Counted from the first letter of the stretch, positions 34,804-44,080 are shown. The stretch is 64,000 nucleotides of DNA from Novosphingobium sp. (GCA_024236175.1 JACKKY010000002.1:310001-374000); one strand, 5' to 3'. Notes: a model not told the origin generated them from the sequence alone. Numbers and translations: made by a program.

Positions 34804-36099
34804 CTCACGCGGCGCCAGGCGCACCGTGAGCTTGCGCTGCGGCCCGTCCGGCCCCATCCCGCCGTCCTCTTCCTCAAGCACTTCGCCATGCGCATGCAGC
34901 CAGGCGATTTTCTGTCCGTCGCTGGCGGGCAACACGAAGCTGCAGAGCTGTGATTCCGATGTCAGCCCCTGCCCGACCGTTTCCAAGAGACTTTCGCAAC
35001 CTTCGCCGGTAAGGGCTGAAAGCGTAACGATTATTTCATCCTCACGGCTCTCGGCTACCGTTTTCAGCTCCGCAGCCCTGTCCGCACCCAGCAGATCCCA
35101 TTTGTTCCAAACTTCGATGATCGGAATCTCGGGGTTGCCGCCCTGCTCGTCCACGATCCCAAGCTCTCCCAGCACATTGAGGACCTGGCGCTTCTGCGCC
35201 TCGGTGTCCGGATTGGCGATGTCGCGAACGTGGAGGATGATGTCGGCCGCGGTGACTTCCTCCAGCGTGGCGCGGAACGCAGCGACAAGCTGGGTCGGCA
35301 GATCGGAAATGAAGCCCACCGTATCGGAAAGGATCGCCTTTTCCACGCCCGGCAGCCTGATCGCCCGCATCGTCGGGTCCAGCGTTGCGAAAAGCAGATC
35401 TTCCGCCATGACGTCAGCCCCGGTGAGCCGGTTGAAGAGCGTGGACTTGCCGGCGTTGGTGTAGCCGACCAGAGCCACGACCGGCCATGGCGCCTTTTCG
35501 CGACGCTCGCGATGCAGGCCGCGCGTACGGCGCACCTGTTCCAGCTCACGGCGGATTTTCGCCATACGGTCGCGGATCATCCGGCGGTCCGCCTCGATCT
35601 GGGTCTCGCCGGGGCCGCCCAGGAAGCCGAAGCCGCCGCGCTGGCGCTCCAGGTGGGTCCAGCTGCGCACGAGGCGGCCGGCCTGATAGTCGAGATGGGC
35701 AAGCTCGACCTGCAACCGGCCTTCCGCCGTCGCCGCCCGCTCACCGAAAATCTCGAGTATCAGACCGGTCCGGTCGATAACCTTGCGCTTCAGCCTGTCT
35801 TCCAGATTTCGCTGCTGGATTGCCGAAAGCGCGCCGTCGACAATGACCAGTTCGGCCTCGGACTGTTCGCAGGCCGTGGCGATATTCTGCACCTGGCCTT
35901 CGCCGAACAGGGTCGCCGGCCGGGGTTCGCGAAGCTGGACGATGAAGCTGTCGGCGACGACGATACCGATCGCCAGGGCAAGCCCCCTCGCCTCCTCGAG
36001 CCGCGCCTCGGGATCCTGTTCGGTCCTGCCGCGCAGGTGCGGGTAGACGACCAGTGCCCTGGCGCCTCGTGTAACCTCACCCTCGAGTTCGTCAGACAA
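34780..36099 (-). CDS. hflX: GTPase HflX
   Basis: 439 residues. The N-terminal HflX subdomain (ALVVYPHLRG to LERQRGGFGFLGGPGETQIEADRR) precedes a translation-factor-class G domain: G1 GYTNAGKST, G3 DTVGFI, G4 NKWD and a C-terminal beta region. HflX splits stalled 70S ribosomes under stress. The start is probably TTG at 36099 (MSDELEGEVTRGARALV); the open frame reaches further but overlaps hfq. It lies 16 bases after the hfq stop, the classical hfq-hflX order. Confidence 0.92.
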   Translation of the reverse strand: MSDELEGEVTRGARALVVYPHLRGRTEQDPEARLEEARGLALAIGIVVADSFIVQLREPRPATLFGEGQVQNIATACEQSEAELVIVDGALSAIQQRNLEDRLKRKVIDRTGLILEIFGERAATAEGRLQVELAHLDYQAGRLVRSWTHLERQRGGFGFLGGPGETQIEADRRMIRDRMAKIRRELEQVRRTRGLHRERREKAPWPVVALVGYTNAGKSTLFNRLTGADVMAEDLLFATLDPTMRAIRLPGVEKAILSDTVGFISDLPTQLVAAFRATLEEVTAADIILHVRDIANPDTEAQKRQVLNVLGELGIVDEQGGNPEIPIIEVWNKWDLLGADRAAELKTVAESREDEIIVTLSALTGEGCESLLETVGQGLTSESQLCSFVLPASDGQKIAWLHAHGEVLEEEDGGMGPDGPQRKLTVRLAPRELGRFSAL

Positions 36100-36115
36100 C
36101 GGCCTTCGCCAAACC

Positions 36116-36691
36116 TCAGTCTTCGTCGGCTTCGCCGTTGTCGTTGCCGCTTTCTGACTGCAAATCGATCGGAGTGACCGGCTGGATCGTCGAAACGGCG
36201 TGCTTGTAGGCAAGCTGCACATACCCGTCGCGCTCTAGCAGCATGCAGAACAGGTCGAACGCGGCCACGCGCCCCTGCAGCATCACGCCGTTGATCAGGA
36301 ACATGGTGACCTGCACGCCGGAATTGCGGACGCTGGAGAGGAACACATCCTGAAGCAGGCGAACCTTCTTGCCCCCTTCCCCGCCGCTGTTGAACTGCGC
36401 CGCGTCGACAGGGGTGCTGGGCATGATGGTCGAGACGGCATGCTTGTAGACCAACTGGGACTGTCCGTCGCGCCGCAGCAAAATCGAGAAATTGTCGAAC
36501 CAGGTCACGATGCCCTGCAGCTTGACGCCCTTCACCAGGAACATGGTGACCGGAGTCTTGTTCTTGCGCAGGAGATTGAGAAACTGGTCCTGAAGGTTCT
36601 GGCCCTTGCCCCCTGCCCCGGTTGCCGGGGTTTCTGCGGGCTCCGCCGGGGGATTCGGCTTCGGGCGTGCGGAAAGGGTACGTTCACCCAT
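36116..36691 (-). CDS. hfq: Hfq with two tandem Sm domains in one chain
   Basis: 191 residues containing two complete Hfq units: domain 1 at about 32-95 (NLQDQFLNLLRKNK, LVKGVKLQG, YKHAVSTIMP) and domain 2 at about 112-175 (LLQDVFLSSVRNSG, LINGVMLQG, YKHAVSTIQP). Both keep the YKH uridine-binding motif. Domain 2 lacks the basic rim (RNSG against RKNK) and has Met where E. coli has distal-face Lys31. The N-terminus (1-30) is Pro/Ala-rich, the C-terminus acidic (GNDNGEADED). Ordinary Hfq is a hexamer of single domains that pairs small RNAs with mRNAs; this form would make a six-domain ring from three chains. TAGGAG precedes the ATG at 36691. Confidence 0.95.
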   Translation of the reverse strand: MGERTLSARPKPNPPAEPAETPATGAGGKGQNLQDQFLNLLRKNKTPVTMFLVKGVKLQGIVTWFDNFSILLRRDGQSQLVYKHAVSTIMPSTPVDAAQFNSGGEGGKKVRLLQDVFLSSVRNSGVQVTMFLINGVMLQGRVAAFDLFCMLLERDGYVQLAYKHAVSTIQPVTPIDLQSESGNDNGEADED

Positions 36692-36770
36692 CTGTGTCTC
36701 CTATTCTTGGCGGCCGCCGATACGGTCCGCAATCTGGCCCGTCTTTGTGACAGGCCGCTTTAGCAAAGAG

Positions 36771-36798
36771 ATATTAGCTCTTCGCAGGTGCAACGTAA
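36771..36798 (-). promoter_or_regulatory. candidate hfq promoter
   Basis: On the minus strand TTACGT (36793-36798) and TAATAT (36771-36776) are 16 bases apart, about 85 bases before the hfq start. The -10 is strong and the -35 weak; AAGAG/CTCTT arms flank the -10. The gap between ntrX and hfq (132 bases) allows hfq its own promoter. Confidence 0.4.
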
Positions 36799-36823
36799 AT
36801 GCGAAAGATCAAATCAGGGCGAT

Positions 36824-38218
36824 CTACTTTTCCCCGTCGGCCCGCTCGGACTCGCGCCGATCCGCCATTCCCAGCAGCTTGAGCTTGCGGTGCAAGGCAG
36901 AGCGTTCCATGCCGATAAAGGCCGCAGTCTTGGAAATATTGCCCGAAAACCGGCGGATCTGGACCTTCAGATACTCGCGTTCGAAATTCTCACGGGCCTC
37001 GCGCAGCGGCACCCCCATCATCGCCGACATGTTCGAATCGCCCTGCATGCGCTCGCTGAGGATTTCCGGCGGCAGCATGTCGACTTCGATCGTGTCCAGC
37101 CGGTCACGCGGCGCCATGATGACCGTGCGCTCCACGACGTTGCGGAGCTGGCGGACGTTCCCGGGCCAATCGTAGGCCTGAAGAGCCGCCATGGCCTCCG
37201 GACTGATCCTGGGGGCCGGAACGCCCTGTTCGCTGGAATAGCGGGTGAAGAAGTGGTCGATCAGCACCGGTATGTCCTCGCGCCGCTCCGACAGCGCGGG
37301 AACGGCCACGGGAACCACGTTGAGCCGATAGAACAGGTCTTCCCTGAACCGACGTTCGGCGATTTCCTTCTCGAGGTCGCGAGACGTCGAGGATACAACC
37401 CGCACATCGACGCGAATTTGCCGGTTTCCTCCCACCCTGACGAAGGATTGCTCGGTCAGCACGCGCAGGATCCTCGCCTGCGTCGAAAGCGGCATGTCGG
37501 CCACTTCGTCGAGGTAGAGAGTCCCGCCGTCGGCCATTTCCAGCAGGCCCGGCCGGACCAGACTGCCCTCTGCTTCCTCTCCGAACAGCTCCTGCTCGAA
37601 GCGCTCCGGCGTGATCCTAGCCGAATTGACCGAGACGAAGGCGCTGCCGGCCCGGGGACTCCAGCTGTGCAGCAGCCTGGCGGCGACTTCCTTGCCGACG
37701 CCGGCCGGACCACTGATCAGCAGCCGGCTGCCGGTGCTGGCGACACGCTTCAGCGTCGCGCGGACCTGGTTGATGGACGAGCTGTTGCCGGTGAACTCCT
37801 CCCCCATCGAGAAATCCTGGCGCAGCTGGGCATTCTCGCGGCGCAGCCGCTCGGTTTCGGTCGCCCGGGCGACGAGATGCAGGAGCTTTTCCGCCTCGAA
37901 CGGCTTCTCGATGAAGTCGACCGCACCGCGGCTGATCGCGGCAACGGCGGTATCGATATTGCCGTGGCCGGAGAAGATGATGACCGGAAGCTCGGGTTCG
38001 CGGGCCTTGATCGCGTCGAGGACCTCAAGCCCGTCCATCGGGCTGCCATGCAGCCACACGTCGAGCAGCACCAGCGAGGGCCGCTGCTCGTCGATCGCCG
38101 CCAGCGCCGACTCGCTGTCTCCGGCCGAGCGGCAATCATAGCCCTCGTCGCTGAGCACGCCGGCGACAAGGTCGCGAATGTCTCGTTCATCATCAACTAT
38201 CAGTATGTCGAGCGCCAT
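36824..38218 (-). CDS. ntrX: response regulator NtrX, GAFTGA loop missing
   Basis: 464 residues. The receiver domain has acidic pocket IVDDERD and phospho-Asp53 (VLLDVWL). The AAA+ domain (about 135-365) has GPAGVGKEVAARLLH (Walker A) and GGTLYLDEVADMP (Walker B). The Fis-type helix-turn-helix is at the C-terminus (NISKTAAFIGMERSALHRKLKLLG). Where NtrC-type activators have GAFTGA, this one reads GEEAEGSLVRPGLLE, lacking the sigma-54 contact loop; NtrX proteins of alphaproteobacteria commonly show this. It pairs with NtrY just upstream (25-base gap) and controls nitrogen, redox and envelope genes in relatives. Confidence 0.93.
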   Translation of the reverse strand: MALDILIVDDERDIRDLVAGVLSDEGYDCRSAGDSESALAAIDEQRPSLVLLDVWLHGSPMDGLEVLDAIKAREPELPVIIFSGHGNIDTAVAAISRGAVDFIEKPFEAEKLLHLVARATETERLRRENAQLRQDFSMGEEFTGNSSSINQVRATLKRVASTGSRLLISGPAGVGKEVAARLLHSWSPRAGSAFVSVNSARITPERFEQELFGEEAEGSLVRPGLLEMADGGTLYLDEVADMPLSTQARILRVLTEQSFVRVGGNRQIRVDVRVVSSTSRDLEKEIAERRFREDLFYRLNVVPVAVPALSERREDIPVLIDHFFTRYSSEQGVPAPRISPEAMAALQAYDWPGNVRQLRNVVERTVIMAPRDRLDTIEVDMLPPEILSERMQGDSNMSAMMGVPLREARENFEREYLKVQIRRFSGNISKTAAFIGMERSALHRKLKLLGMADRRESERADGEK

Positions 38219-38243
38219 CTGGCCTCCGAAGGGGTAATATGGG

Positions 38244-40469
38244 TCATTCCGCTGCTTCCGAATTGCGCTTGCTGGCCACCGGATCGCAGGCAAAGCTCAT
38301 GGTGACGCAGGAACCGCCGCCCTCCGCCGGTGTAAACGTCATCTCGCCGCCGTGTTCCTCGACGATCTTGTTGACGATCGCGAGGCCCAGGCCAGTGCCC
38401 TTCTCCCGCGTGGTCACATAGGGTTCGACAAGCCTTTCGCGATCCTGCGGCAGGCCGATGCCGTTGTCGGTGATCGAGACGACGATCTGCTCATCGTCGC
38501 GCCGCATCTCGACATTCACCCGCCCGCGGTAGGTTTCGGGCGCTTCCCTGGCCATTGCATCGATGGCCTCGACCGCATTCTTCAGCACGTTGGTCATGGC
38601 CTGACCGTACTGGTGGCGATCGCAGGCGATGCTTCCGATGTCGTCCTCCGCAGAGAATTCGAACGCCACGTCGGTACGCGAGACCTCCTGCAGGAACAGC
38701 GCCTGGCGCGTGAGAGCGACCGGGTCCTCGTTGCGGAACACCGGCTTGGGCAGGCGCGCGAAGGAGGAGAACTCGTCCACCATCTTCCGCAGGTCGCCCA
38801 CCTGGCGGATGATCGTGCTCGTCAGCTCCTCGAACAGCTCTGGATCGGTCTCGATCTGCTTGCGGTAGCGGCGGCTGAGGCGTTCGGTTGCAAGCTGGAT
38901 CGGCGTCAGCGGGTTCTTGATCTCATGCGCGATCCGCCGGGCGACGTCAGACCAGGCCGCCTGGCGCTGGTCCAGCAGCTGGCGGGTGATGTCCTCGAAA
39001 GTGATGACATGGCCGGTCCGGTCCTCGCTGACTTTCACCGCCAAGGTCAGCAAATCTCCGCCCTTGTTGTACTGCACGATGCCCCGCGCCAGGCCGGAAT
39101 CGACCAGGCCGGCGATCTGCGGCGAAATTTCCGCGAGCGACAGGCCCACCGGCCCCGGCCCGCTGCGATCGAACAGCAGCTTCTGGGCGGTGCTGTTCAT
39201 CAGCAGCACGTTTCCTTCACCGTCCAGCGAGATGATGCCGGCCGTGACGGATTCGAGCACCGCTTCCATGAAGGCGCGCCGTTCCTCGAGCTGCTGGTTG
39301 GCGCCGACGAGCGCCTGCGTCTGCTTTTCGATCTGGGCCGTCATGCGATTGAAGGCGCGATTGAGCAGCCCGATCTCGTCGGCCCCGGTGCGCCCCTCGA
39401 CCCGGAGCGAGAAATTGCCGCTGCCCACGCTCCGCGCCGCGTCCACGAGCCGGTAGAGCGGTTTCACCTGCCGGTCGGCGAATCTCAGCGCGAACCATAC
39501 GGAAAGTCCGACAAGCGCCAGCGAAGCGACGAACAGCGCGACGTTGAAGCGCAATTGCAGCACGCGCGCCCGGCTCGTCAGGACCTCGTAGGCTTTCACG
39601 ATATTCTGGGCCCGCTGCCCCTGGCTGAACGCCAGAAGGTCGGAACTGCGCGCGGCGTAGAGGTAGATACCGGCAGGCCGGTCTATCGGAATGACCGCCT
39701 CGATCTTGTTTGCATCGGCACTGACCACCATGTCCTCGCCGCTGTCGAGCTGCTTGATCTCCTCGGCGCTCACCCGGCGGCGTGTCGTGTTCCCTTCCGG
39801 ATCGACGATCGCGGCCGTGCGCATCTGGCCATCGCCGCCCTTCTGCAGAATGGCCGATTCGGTGAGTTTCCGGTTCACCACCTGATAGGAATAGAACTCC
39901 GCGAAACTGGGGCTCGATATCGGCTCCTGGCTAAGGAAGGTTCCGAGATCCTCGGCCATGGCCACCGTTTCGTACCCCACGTCGCGCTGCGCCTGCTCGT
40001 AATACCCCCGCGCCAGCTTGTTGGCGTTCTCGAGCAGGCCGCGCGAATTGTCGGAGAACCAGAATTCGACGCCCGACTGGAACAGCCACGATGCGAAGAC
40101 CACCACCAGCAGCGTCGGAATCGCCGCGATCAGGGAGAAGATGAACACCAGGCGGACATGCATCCGCCCTGTCCCGCCCATGTTCTCGGCGGCGCGGCGC
40201 AGCGCCATCCGCCGGCCGAGCAGCACCAGGATCGCCATGGCCGGAACCAGCGTGCCCACCAACAGGCTCGCCGTCACATCGGAGGAGAGCAGCGCTCCCT
40301 TCTTCGCCTGGCTGTTGAGCGTCACCCAGGTGGTGACGGTCATGATCAGGAAGGCGACGACCGAGACGACTTCGACGACCGCAAAAAAATTGCCGCGGCG
40401 GGCGGCAAGCTGGACTTGTCGCCACCAGCGCGGCCAATGTCTATGTCCAGTGGATGCGGCGCGGCTCAT
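38244..40469 (-). CDS. ntrY: sensor histidine kinase NtrY
   Basis: 741 residues. Membrane segments at about 28-48, 65-85 and 105-130, a periplasmic sensor region of about 150 residues, and another membrane segment near 310-330; then HAMP (LRFADRQVKPLYRLVDAARSV), PAS (about 400-500), and the kinase core with His in RRIAHEIKNPLTPIQLATERLS, N box NVLKNAVEAID, and G boxes DNGIGLPQ and GTGLGLAIV. Phosphorylates NtrX. A 19-bp palindrome GTTGTTGTAATACAACAAC ends one base before its ATG (minus strand) and replaces a recognisable ribosome site. Confidence 0.93.
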   Translation of the reverse strand: MSRAASTGHRHWPRWWRQVQLAARRGNFFAVVEVVSVVAFLIMTVTTWVTLNSQAKKGALLSSDVTASLLVGTLVPAMAILVLLGRRMALRRAAENMGGTGRMHVRLVFIFSLIAAIPTLLVVVFASWLFQSGVEFWFSDNSRGLLENANKLARGYYEQAQRDVGYETVAMAEDLGTFLSQEPISSPSFAEFYSYQVVNRKLTESAILQKGGDGQMRTAAIVDPEGNTTRRRVSAEEIKQLDSGEDMVVSADANKIEAVIPIDRPAGIYLYAARSSDLLAFSQGQRAQNIVKAYEVLTSRARVLQLRFNVALFVASLALVGLSVWFALRFADRQVKPLYRLVDAARSVGSGNFSLRVEGRTGADEIGLLNRAFNRMTAQIEKQTQALVGANQQLEERRAFMEAVLESVTAGIISLDGEGNVLLMNSTAQKLLFDRSGPGPVGLSLAEISPQIAGLVDSGLARGIVQYNKGGDLLTLAVKVSEDRTGHVITFEDITRQLLDQRQAAWSDVARRIAHEIKNPLTPIQLATERLSRRYRKQIETDPELFEELTSTIIRQVGDLRKMVDEFSSFARLPKPVFRNEDPVALTRQALFLQEVSRTDVAFEFSAEDDIGSIACDRHQYGQAMTNVLKNAVEAIDAMAREAPETYRGRVNVEMRRDDEQIVVSITDNGIGLPQDRERLVEPYVTTREKGTGLGLAIVNKIVEEHGGEMTFTPAEGGGSCVTMSFACDPVASKRNSEAAE

Positions 40470-40470
40470 C

Positions 40471-40496
40471 GTTGTTGTATTACAACAACACTGTTG
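40471..40496 (-). promoter_or_regulatory. perfect palindrome abutting the ntrY start, candidate NtrX site
   Basis: GTTGTTGTA and TACAACAAC (40471-40479, 40481-40489) are exact complements around one base, directly against the ntrY ATG. Overlapping it is CAACACTGTTG (40486-40496), a CAA-N5-TTG pattern that I recall as the NtrX-binding consensus of rhizobia. No Shine-Dalgarno is visible. It could be an operator for autoregulation, a translational hairpin, or both. Confidence 0.45.
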
Positions 40497-40527
40497 CCCA
40501 ACTGCAAGAAAATTCGATCAAATTTCT

Positions 40528-41946
40528 TTAGTCCCGGCCCGCAAACTCTTCAGGATCAAGGGAAAGTTCGCTCAGCCGCTTGCGCAGGGTGTTGCGATTG
40601 ATGCCGAGCTGCTGGGCTGCACGCAGCTGATTGCCGCCGGTTTCCTTGAGAATCTCCGCGAACAGCGGGCGCTCGAACGCGGCCATGGCGCTGTGATAGA
40701 CCGTTCCGGGCGCGGGCCGGACATCGCTGAGCCAGCGCGTCACCGCCGCCTCGATCGCCGGCGCGTCCTCGCCCGCCTCGGCATCCGCCCTGCTCTCCTT
40801 CTCCAGCATGGGCGCGAGGGTCTCGATGTCGATCACGTCCTTTCGCGCAAGCAGCGCGAGCCGGTAGATGAAGTTCTTCAGCTCGCGGACATTGCCGCGC
40901 CACGGCTGCTGCCGCAACTGTTCGGCCGCCTCGGCGGTGAGCTGCCGGCGCGGCAGGCCCTCGCTTGCCGCAAGCTGCAGGAAATGCCGGGCCAGCGCCT
41001 CGATGTCTTCCGGCCTGTCCCGCAGGGCAGGCATGTGGATCGGCACGACGTTGAGCCGGTAATAAAGATCTTCGCGGAATCGCCCGGCATCGATCAGCGG
41101 CTCGAGATCCTTGTTCGTCGCGGCGACGATGCGCACGTCGAGCTTCACTTCCTCGCGCCCGCCGACCCGGCGGATACTCCCCGACTGGAGCGCGCGAAGC
41201 AGCCGGGTCTGCGCCTGCATCGGCATGTCGCCGATCTCGTCGAGAAACAGCGTGCCGCCCGCAGCCTGCTCGAATTTGCCGATGTGGCGGGCGACCGCGC
41301 CGGTGAAGGCCCCCTTCTCGTGACCGAACAGCTCGCTTTCGATCAGGTCGGCGGGGATCGCCGCGGTGTTGACCGCAATGAAGGGCCCCTCCCGGCGATG
41401 GCCGAGCTGGTGGATCGCTTCCGCCACCAGTTCCTTGCCGGTGCCCGATTCGCCCAGGATCAGCACCGTGAGGTCATTGCGCAGCACCCGCGTAATCATC
41501 CGGAAAACCGACTGCATCGCCTGGCTTCGGCCGACCAGCGGCAGCCCCTGCCCGATCTGGGCGTCTTCGTCGCTTTCCACCGGCTTCGAACTGGTGCCCA
41601 CCGCCTGTCGGACGGTACGGGCAAGCTCGTCGATATCGAATGGCTTGGGGAAGTACTCGAAGGCGCCGGTATCGCTGGCACGCACTGCCGTATCGAGCGT
41701 GTTCTGGGCGGACAGGATCACGATCGGCATGTCCGGATAGACGTCGCGCACCCGGCCCAGCGTCTCTATTCCATCGCCGTCCGGCAGCATGACGTCAGTG
41801 ACAAGCGCGGAAAAGCGGGATTCGGCCAGCAGCCGGTCGCGATCCGCTATCATGTCGCAGCAGGTCACCGTGAAGCCTTCCGCTTCCAGCGCAGCAGTCA
41901 GCACGATTGCAATCGAGGGATCGTCTTCGACCAGCAGAACGCTCAT
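40528..41946 (-). CDS. ntrC: nitrogen response regulator NtrC
   Basis: 472 residues. Receiver domain with VEDDPS and Asp51 (VTDVMLPDGDG), AAA+ domain with GESGTGKELVAEAIH, a full GAFTGA loop (HEKGAFTGAVARH) and GGTLFLDEIGDMP, and a Fis helix-turn-helix (NQLRAAQQLGINRNTLRKRLSEL). It activates sigma-54 promoters when nitrogen is limiting. It overlaps ntrB by four bases (ATGA), and ntrY follows after 58 bases. Confidence 0.95.
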   Translation of the reverse strand: MSVLLVEDDPSIAIVLTAALEAEGFTVTCCDMIADRDRLLAESRFSALVTDVMLPDGDGIETLGRVRDVYPDMPIVILSAQNTLDTAVRASDTGAFEYFPKPFDIDELARTVRQAVGTSSKPVESDEDAQIGQGLPLVGRSQAMQSVFRMITRVLRNDLTVLILGESGTGKELVAEAIHQLGHRREGPFIAVNTAAIPADLIESELFGHEKGAFTGAVARHIGKFEQAAGGTLFLDEIGDMPMQAQTRLLRALQSGSIRRVGGREEVKLDVRIVAATNKDLEPLIDAGRFREDLYYRLNVVPIHMPALRDRPEDIEALARHFLQLAASEGLPRRQLTAEAAEQLRQQPWRGNVRELKNFIYRLALLARKDVIDIETLAPMLEKESRADAEAGEDAPAIEAAVTRWLSDVRPAPGTVYHSAMAAFERPLFAEILKETGGNQLRAAQQLGINRNTLRKRLSELSLDPEEFAGRD

Positions 41947-43073
41947 GTCGGCACCTTTTCAGCCGTCTCCGCGGCGACGGCCGTCTCGGAAGCGAGCGGG
42001 AGATGGATGCGGAAATGGGTCCAGCCATTCTCCTCGTCGCGCTCATGGCTGATCCGGCCGTTCATGTCCCGGACGAGCTTTCTCACCAGCGGCAGGCCAA
42101 GCCCCTGCCCCGACTTCTTCGTCGTCACGAAGGGCTCGAAGATATGATCGCGCATCGGCTGGGGAATGCCGGGGCCGTTGTCACTGACGCGCAATTCCAC
42201 CGGCAGCCTCACCGGCCTGCCCGAGTTGCTCGACCGGAGCTGCAGGCCGCTGGCGAAGCGCGTGCGCACGGTGATGCGCGGCTTCGGCATGCTGGCGCAG
42301 GCCTCGCGCGCATTGGACAACAGGTTGATAAGGACCTGAACCAGGCCGTCCGGATTGCCGAGCACCGGCGGCAAGGACGGGTCGAATTCCTCTTCGATCC
42401 GGATGCTTGTCTCTCGCGTTCCGTCGGCGGCATCGAGGATCGCGATCGCACGGCGAACCGATTCATGAAGGTTGCACGGTTCGACCGGGGCCGTCGTGCG
42501 GCGGCTCAAGGTCTGCATCTGGTCGATAAGCAGGGCGATGCGGTCGACCTCGGCCGCGATCAGATCGGTCAGCGCGTGATCCTTCTCGCCCACCCGGCGC
42601 GCCAGGAGCTGGGCTGCGCCGCGAATGCCCGCGAGCGGGTTCTTGATCTCGTGGGCGAGGATTTCCGGCCCGCGCAACGACGCGAAGTCGGGTTCACCCG
42701 AATCCTCACCGAAGGCTTCGGCCGCACTGTGATCGTGCAGTGAGAACAATTGCCAGCCCGGCTCATCGATCACCGGTGTAACCGTAATATCGAGCCGCCG
42801 GGAGCCCTTGCGGCCGACAATGACATCGATTTCCCGCGCTGACACCGGTGTCTCGCAGTCGCCGATCCGGTCGATAAGCCGTTGCTCGGCGAAAGTGAGG
42901 ACATCGGTGAGCTTGCGGCCTGCCAGCCTGCGCAGGCTCTGGCCGAAAAACTGTTCAGCCGCAGGGTTCGCCGCCGCGATGCGCAGCCCGGGCGCTAGCA
43001 GCACGATGGCAAGCGGCAAACTGGCGAGCTGGCGTTTGGCATCGGGGCCGCCAGGCTCGAGCTTGAACTTCAT
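41943..43073 (-). CDS. ntrB: nitrogen sensor histidine kinase NtrB
   Basis: 376 residues. An N-terminal PAS domain (ALLPLAIVLLAPG to QLFSLHDHSA), then the kinase core with His in LAHEIKNPLAGIRGAAQLL, N box LLSNAREACASMPK, G1 DNGPGIPQP and G2 GQGLGLPLVRKLV. No membrane segment: cytoplasmic, partnered with PII. It overlaps dusB at its start (ATGA) and ntrC at its end. Confidence 0.95.
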   Translation of the reverse strand: MKFKLEPGGPDAKRQLASLPLAIVLLAPGLRIAAANPAAEQFFGQSLRRLAGRKLTDVLTFAEQRLIDRIGDCETPVSAREIDVIVGRKGSRRLDITVTPVIDEPGWQLFSLHDHSAAEAFGEDSGEPDFASLRGPEILAHEIKNPLAGIRGAAQLLARRVGEKDHALTDLIAAEVDRIALLIDQMQTLSRRTTAPVEPCNLHESVRRAIAILDAADGTRETSIRIEEEFDPSLPPVLGNPDGLVQVLINLLSNAREACASMPKPRITVRTRFASGLQLRSSNSGRPVRLPVELRVSDNGPGIPQPMRDHIFEPFVTTKKSGQGLGLPLVRKLVRDMNGRISHERDEENGWTHFRIHLPLASETAVAAETAEKVPT

Positions 43074-44080
43074 GCCGCCTCGCGCTGCAGGTGAGGAGCG
43101 AAGAAATCGCCAATAACCCTCATTACTTCAACAGGATCATCGATAAAATTCACGCGATTCCTGAACTCTGCTGACCCCGGAATGCCCTTGGTGTACCAGC
43201 CAAGGTGCTTGCGCGCGACCTTGACGCCGACCTCCGTGCCATAATGCGATAGCATTGAGTCATAATGCTCTGTGATCAAACGATATTGCTGATCCATGCC
43301 GGGATCCGCCAATTTGCTGCCGCTGCGCCACCAGTGCATCACCTGTCCGAGCAGCCAGGGCCTGCCGTAGGCCCCTCGCCCGATCATCACTCCGTCGGCA
43401 CCGGACTGCTCCAGCGCCGTGGCACTGTCCTCGATCGAACAGATGTCACCGTTGACAATCACCGGAAGGGAAACCGCTTCCTTGACCCTGCGCACAAAGG
43501 CCCAGTCGGCCTGCCCCTTGTACATCTGATTGCGGGTGCGCCCGTGGACAGTGATCATCCGCGCGCCGAGATCCTCCGCGATCCGGGCCAGCTCCGGGGC
43601 GTTGAGGCTCGCATGGTCCCATCCCATGCGCATCTTGACGGTAACCGGGACATCCACCGCTTTCACGGTCGCCTCGATCAGGCTGCCAGCAAGCTTGAGG
43701 TCGCGCATCAGCGCGGAACCGGCATCCCCGTTGACCACCTTCTTCACCGGGCAGCCCATGTTGATGTCGATAATCGCGGCGCCGCGGTCGGCGTTGAGCT
43801 TGGCGGCTTCGGCCATTTCCGCGGGACAACAGCCGGCCAGCTGCAATGACACCGGTTCCTCGACCGGATCCCAGGCAGCCTTGCGCAAGGATTGCCGCGT
43901 TTCGCGGATCATGGCCGGAGACGCGATCATCTCGGTCACGTTCAGGCCCGAACCGAAACGGCGCACGAGCCTGCGGAACGGCATATCGGTAACGCCAGTC
44001 ATCGGCGCCAGGATAACCGGGCAATCGATATGCAGCGGACCGACGGAAACCGGTTTCAGTTCGGGTGGTTTGGGCAGCAT
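43070..44080 (-). CDS. dusB: tRNA dihydrouridine synthase DusB (NifR3)
   Basis: 336 residues. FMN TIM barrel with VILAPMTGVTDMPFRRLVR, NMGCPVKKV holding the catalytic Cys, HGRTRNQMYKG, NGDICS and GADGVMIGRGAYGRPWL. It reduces uridine in the tRNA D-loop. The first gene of the dusB-ntrB-ntrC unit, the conserved alphaproteobacterial order (nifR3-ntrB-ntrC). The start at 44080 gives MLPKPPELKPVSVG; divergent from ispDF with 77 bases between starts. Confidence 0.95.
   Translation of the reverse strand: MLPKPPELKPVSVGPLHIDCPVILAPMTGVTDMPFRRLVRRFGSGLNVTEMIASPAMIRETRQSLRKAAWDPVEEPVSLQLAGCCPAEMAEAAKLNADRGAAIIDINMGCPVKKVVNGDAGSALMRDLKLAGSLIEATVKAVDVPVTVKMRMGWDHASLNAPELARIAEDLGARMITVHGRTRNQMYKGQADWAFVRRVKEAVSLPVIVNGDICSIEDSATALEQSGADGVMIGRGAYGRPWLLGQVMHWWRSGSKLADPGMDQQYRLITEHYDSMLSHYGTEVGVKVARKHLGWYTKGIPGSAEFRNRVNFIDDPVEVMRVIGDFFAPHLQREAA

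Noticed and set aside
38352..42147. Long plus-strand frames opposite ntrY, ntrC and ntrB
   Set aside because: Shadow frames of well-conserved minus-strand genes; compositionally odd products.
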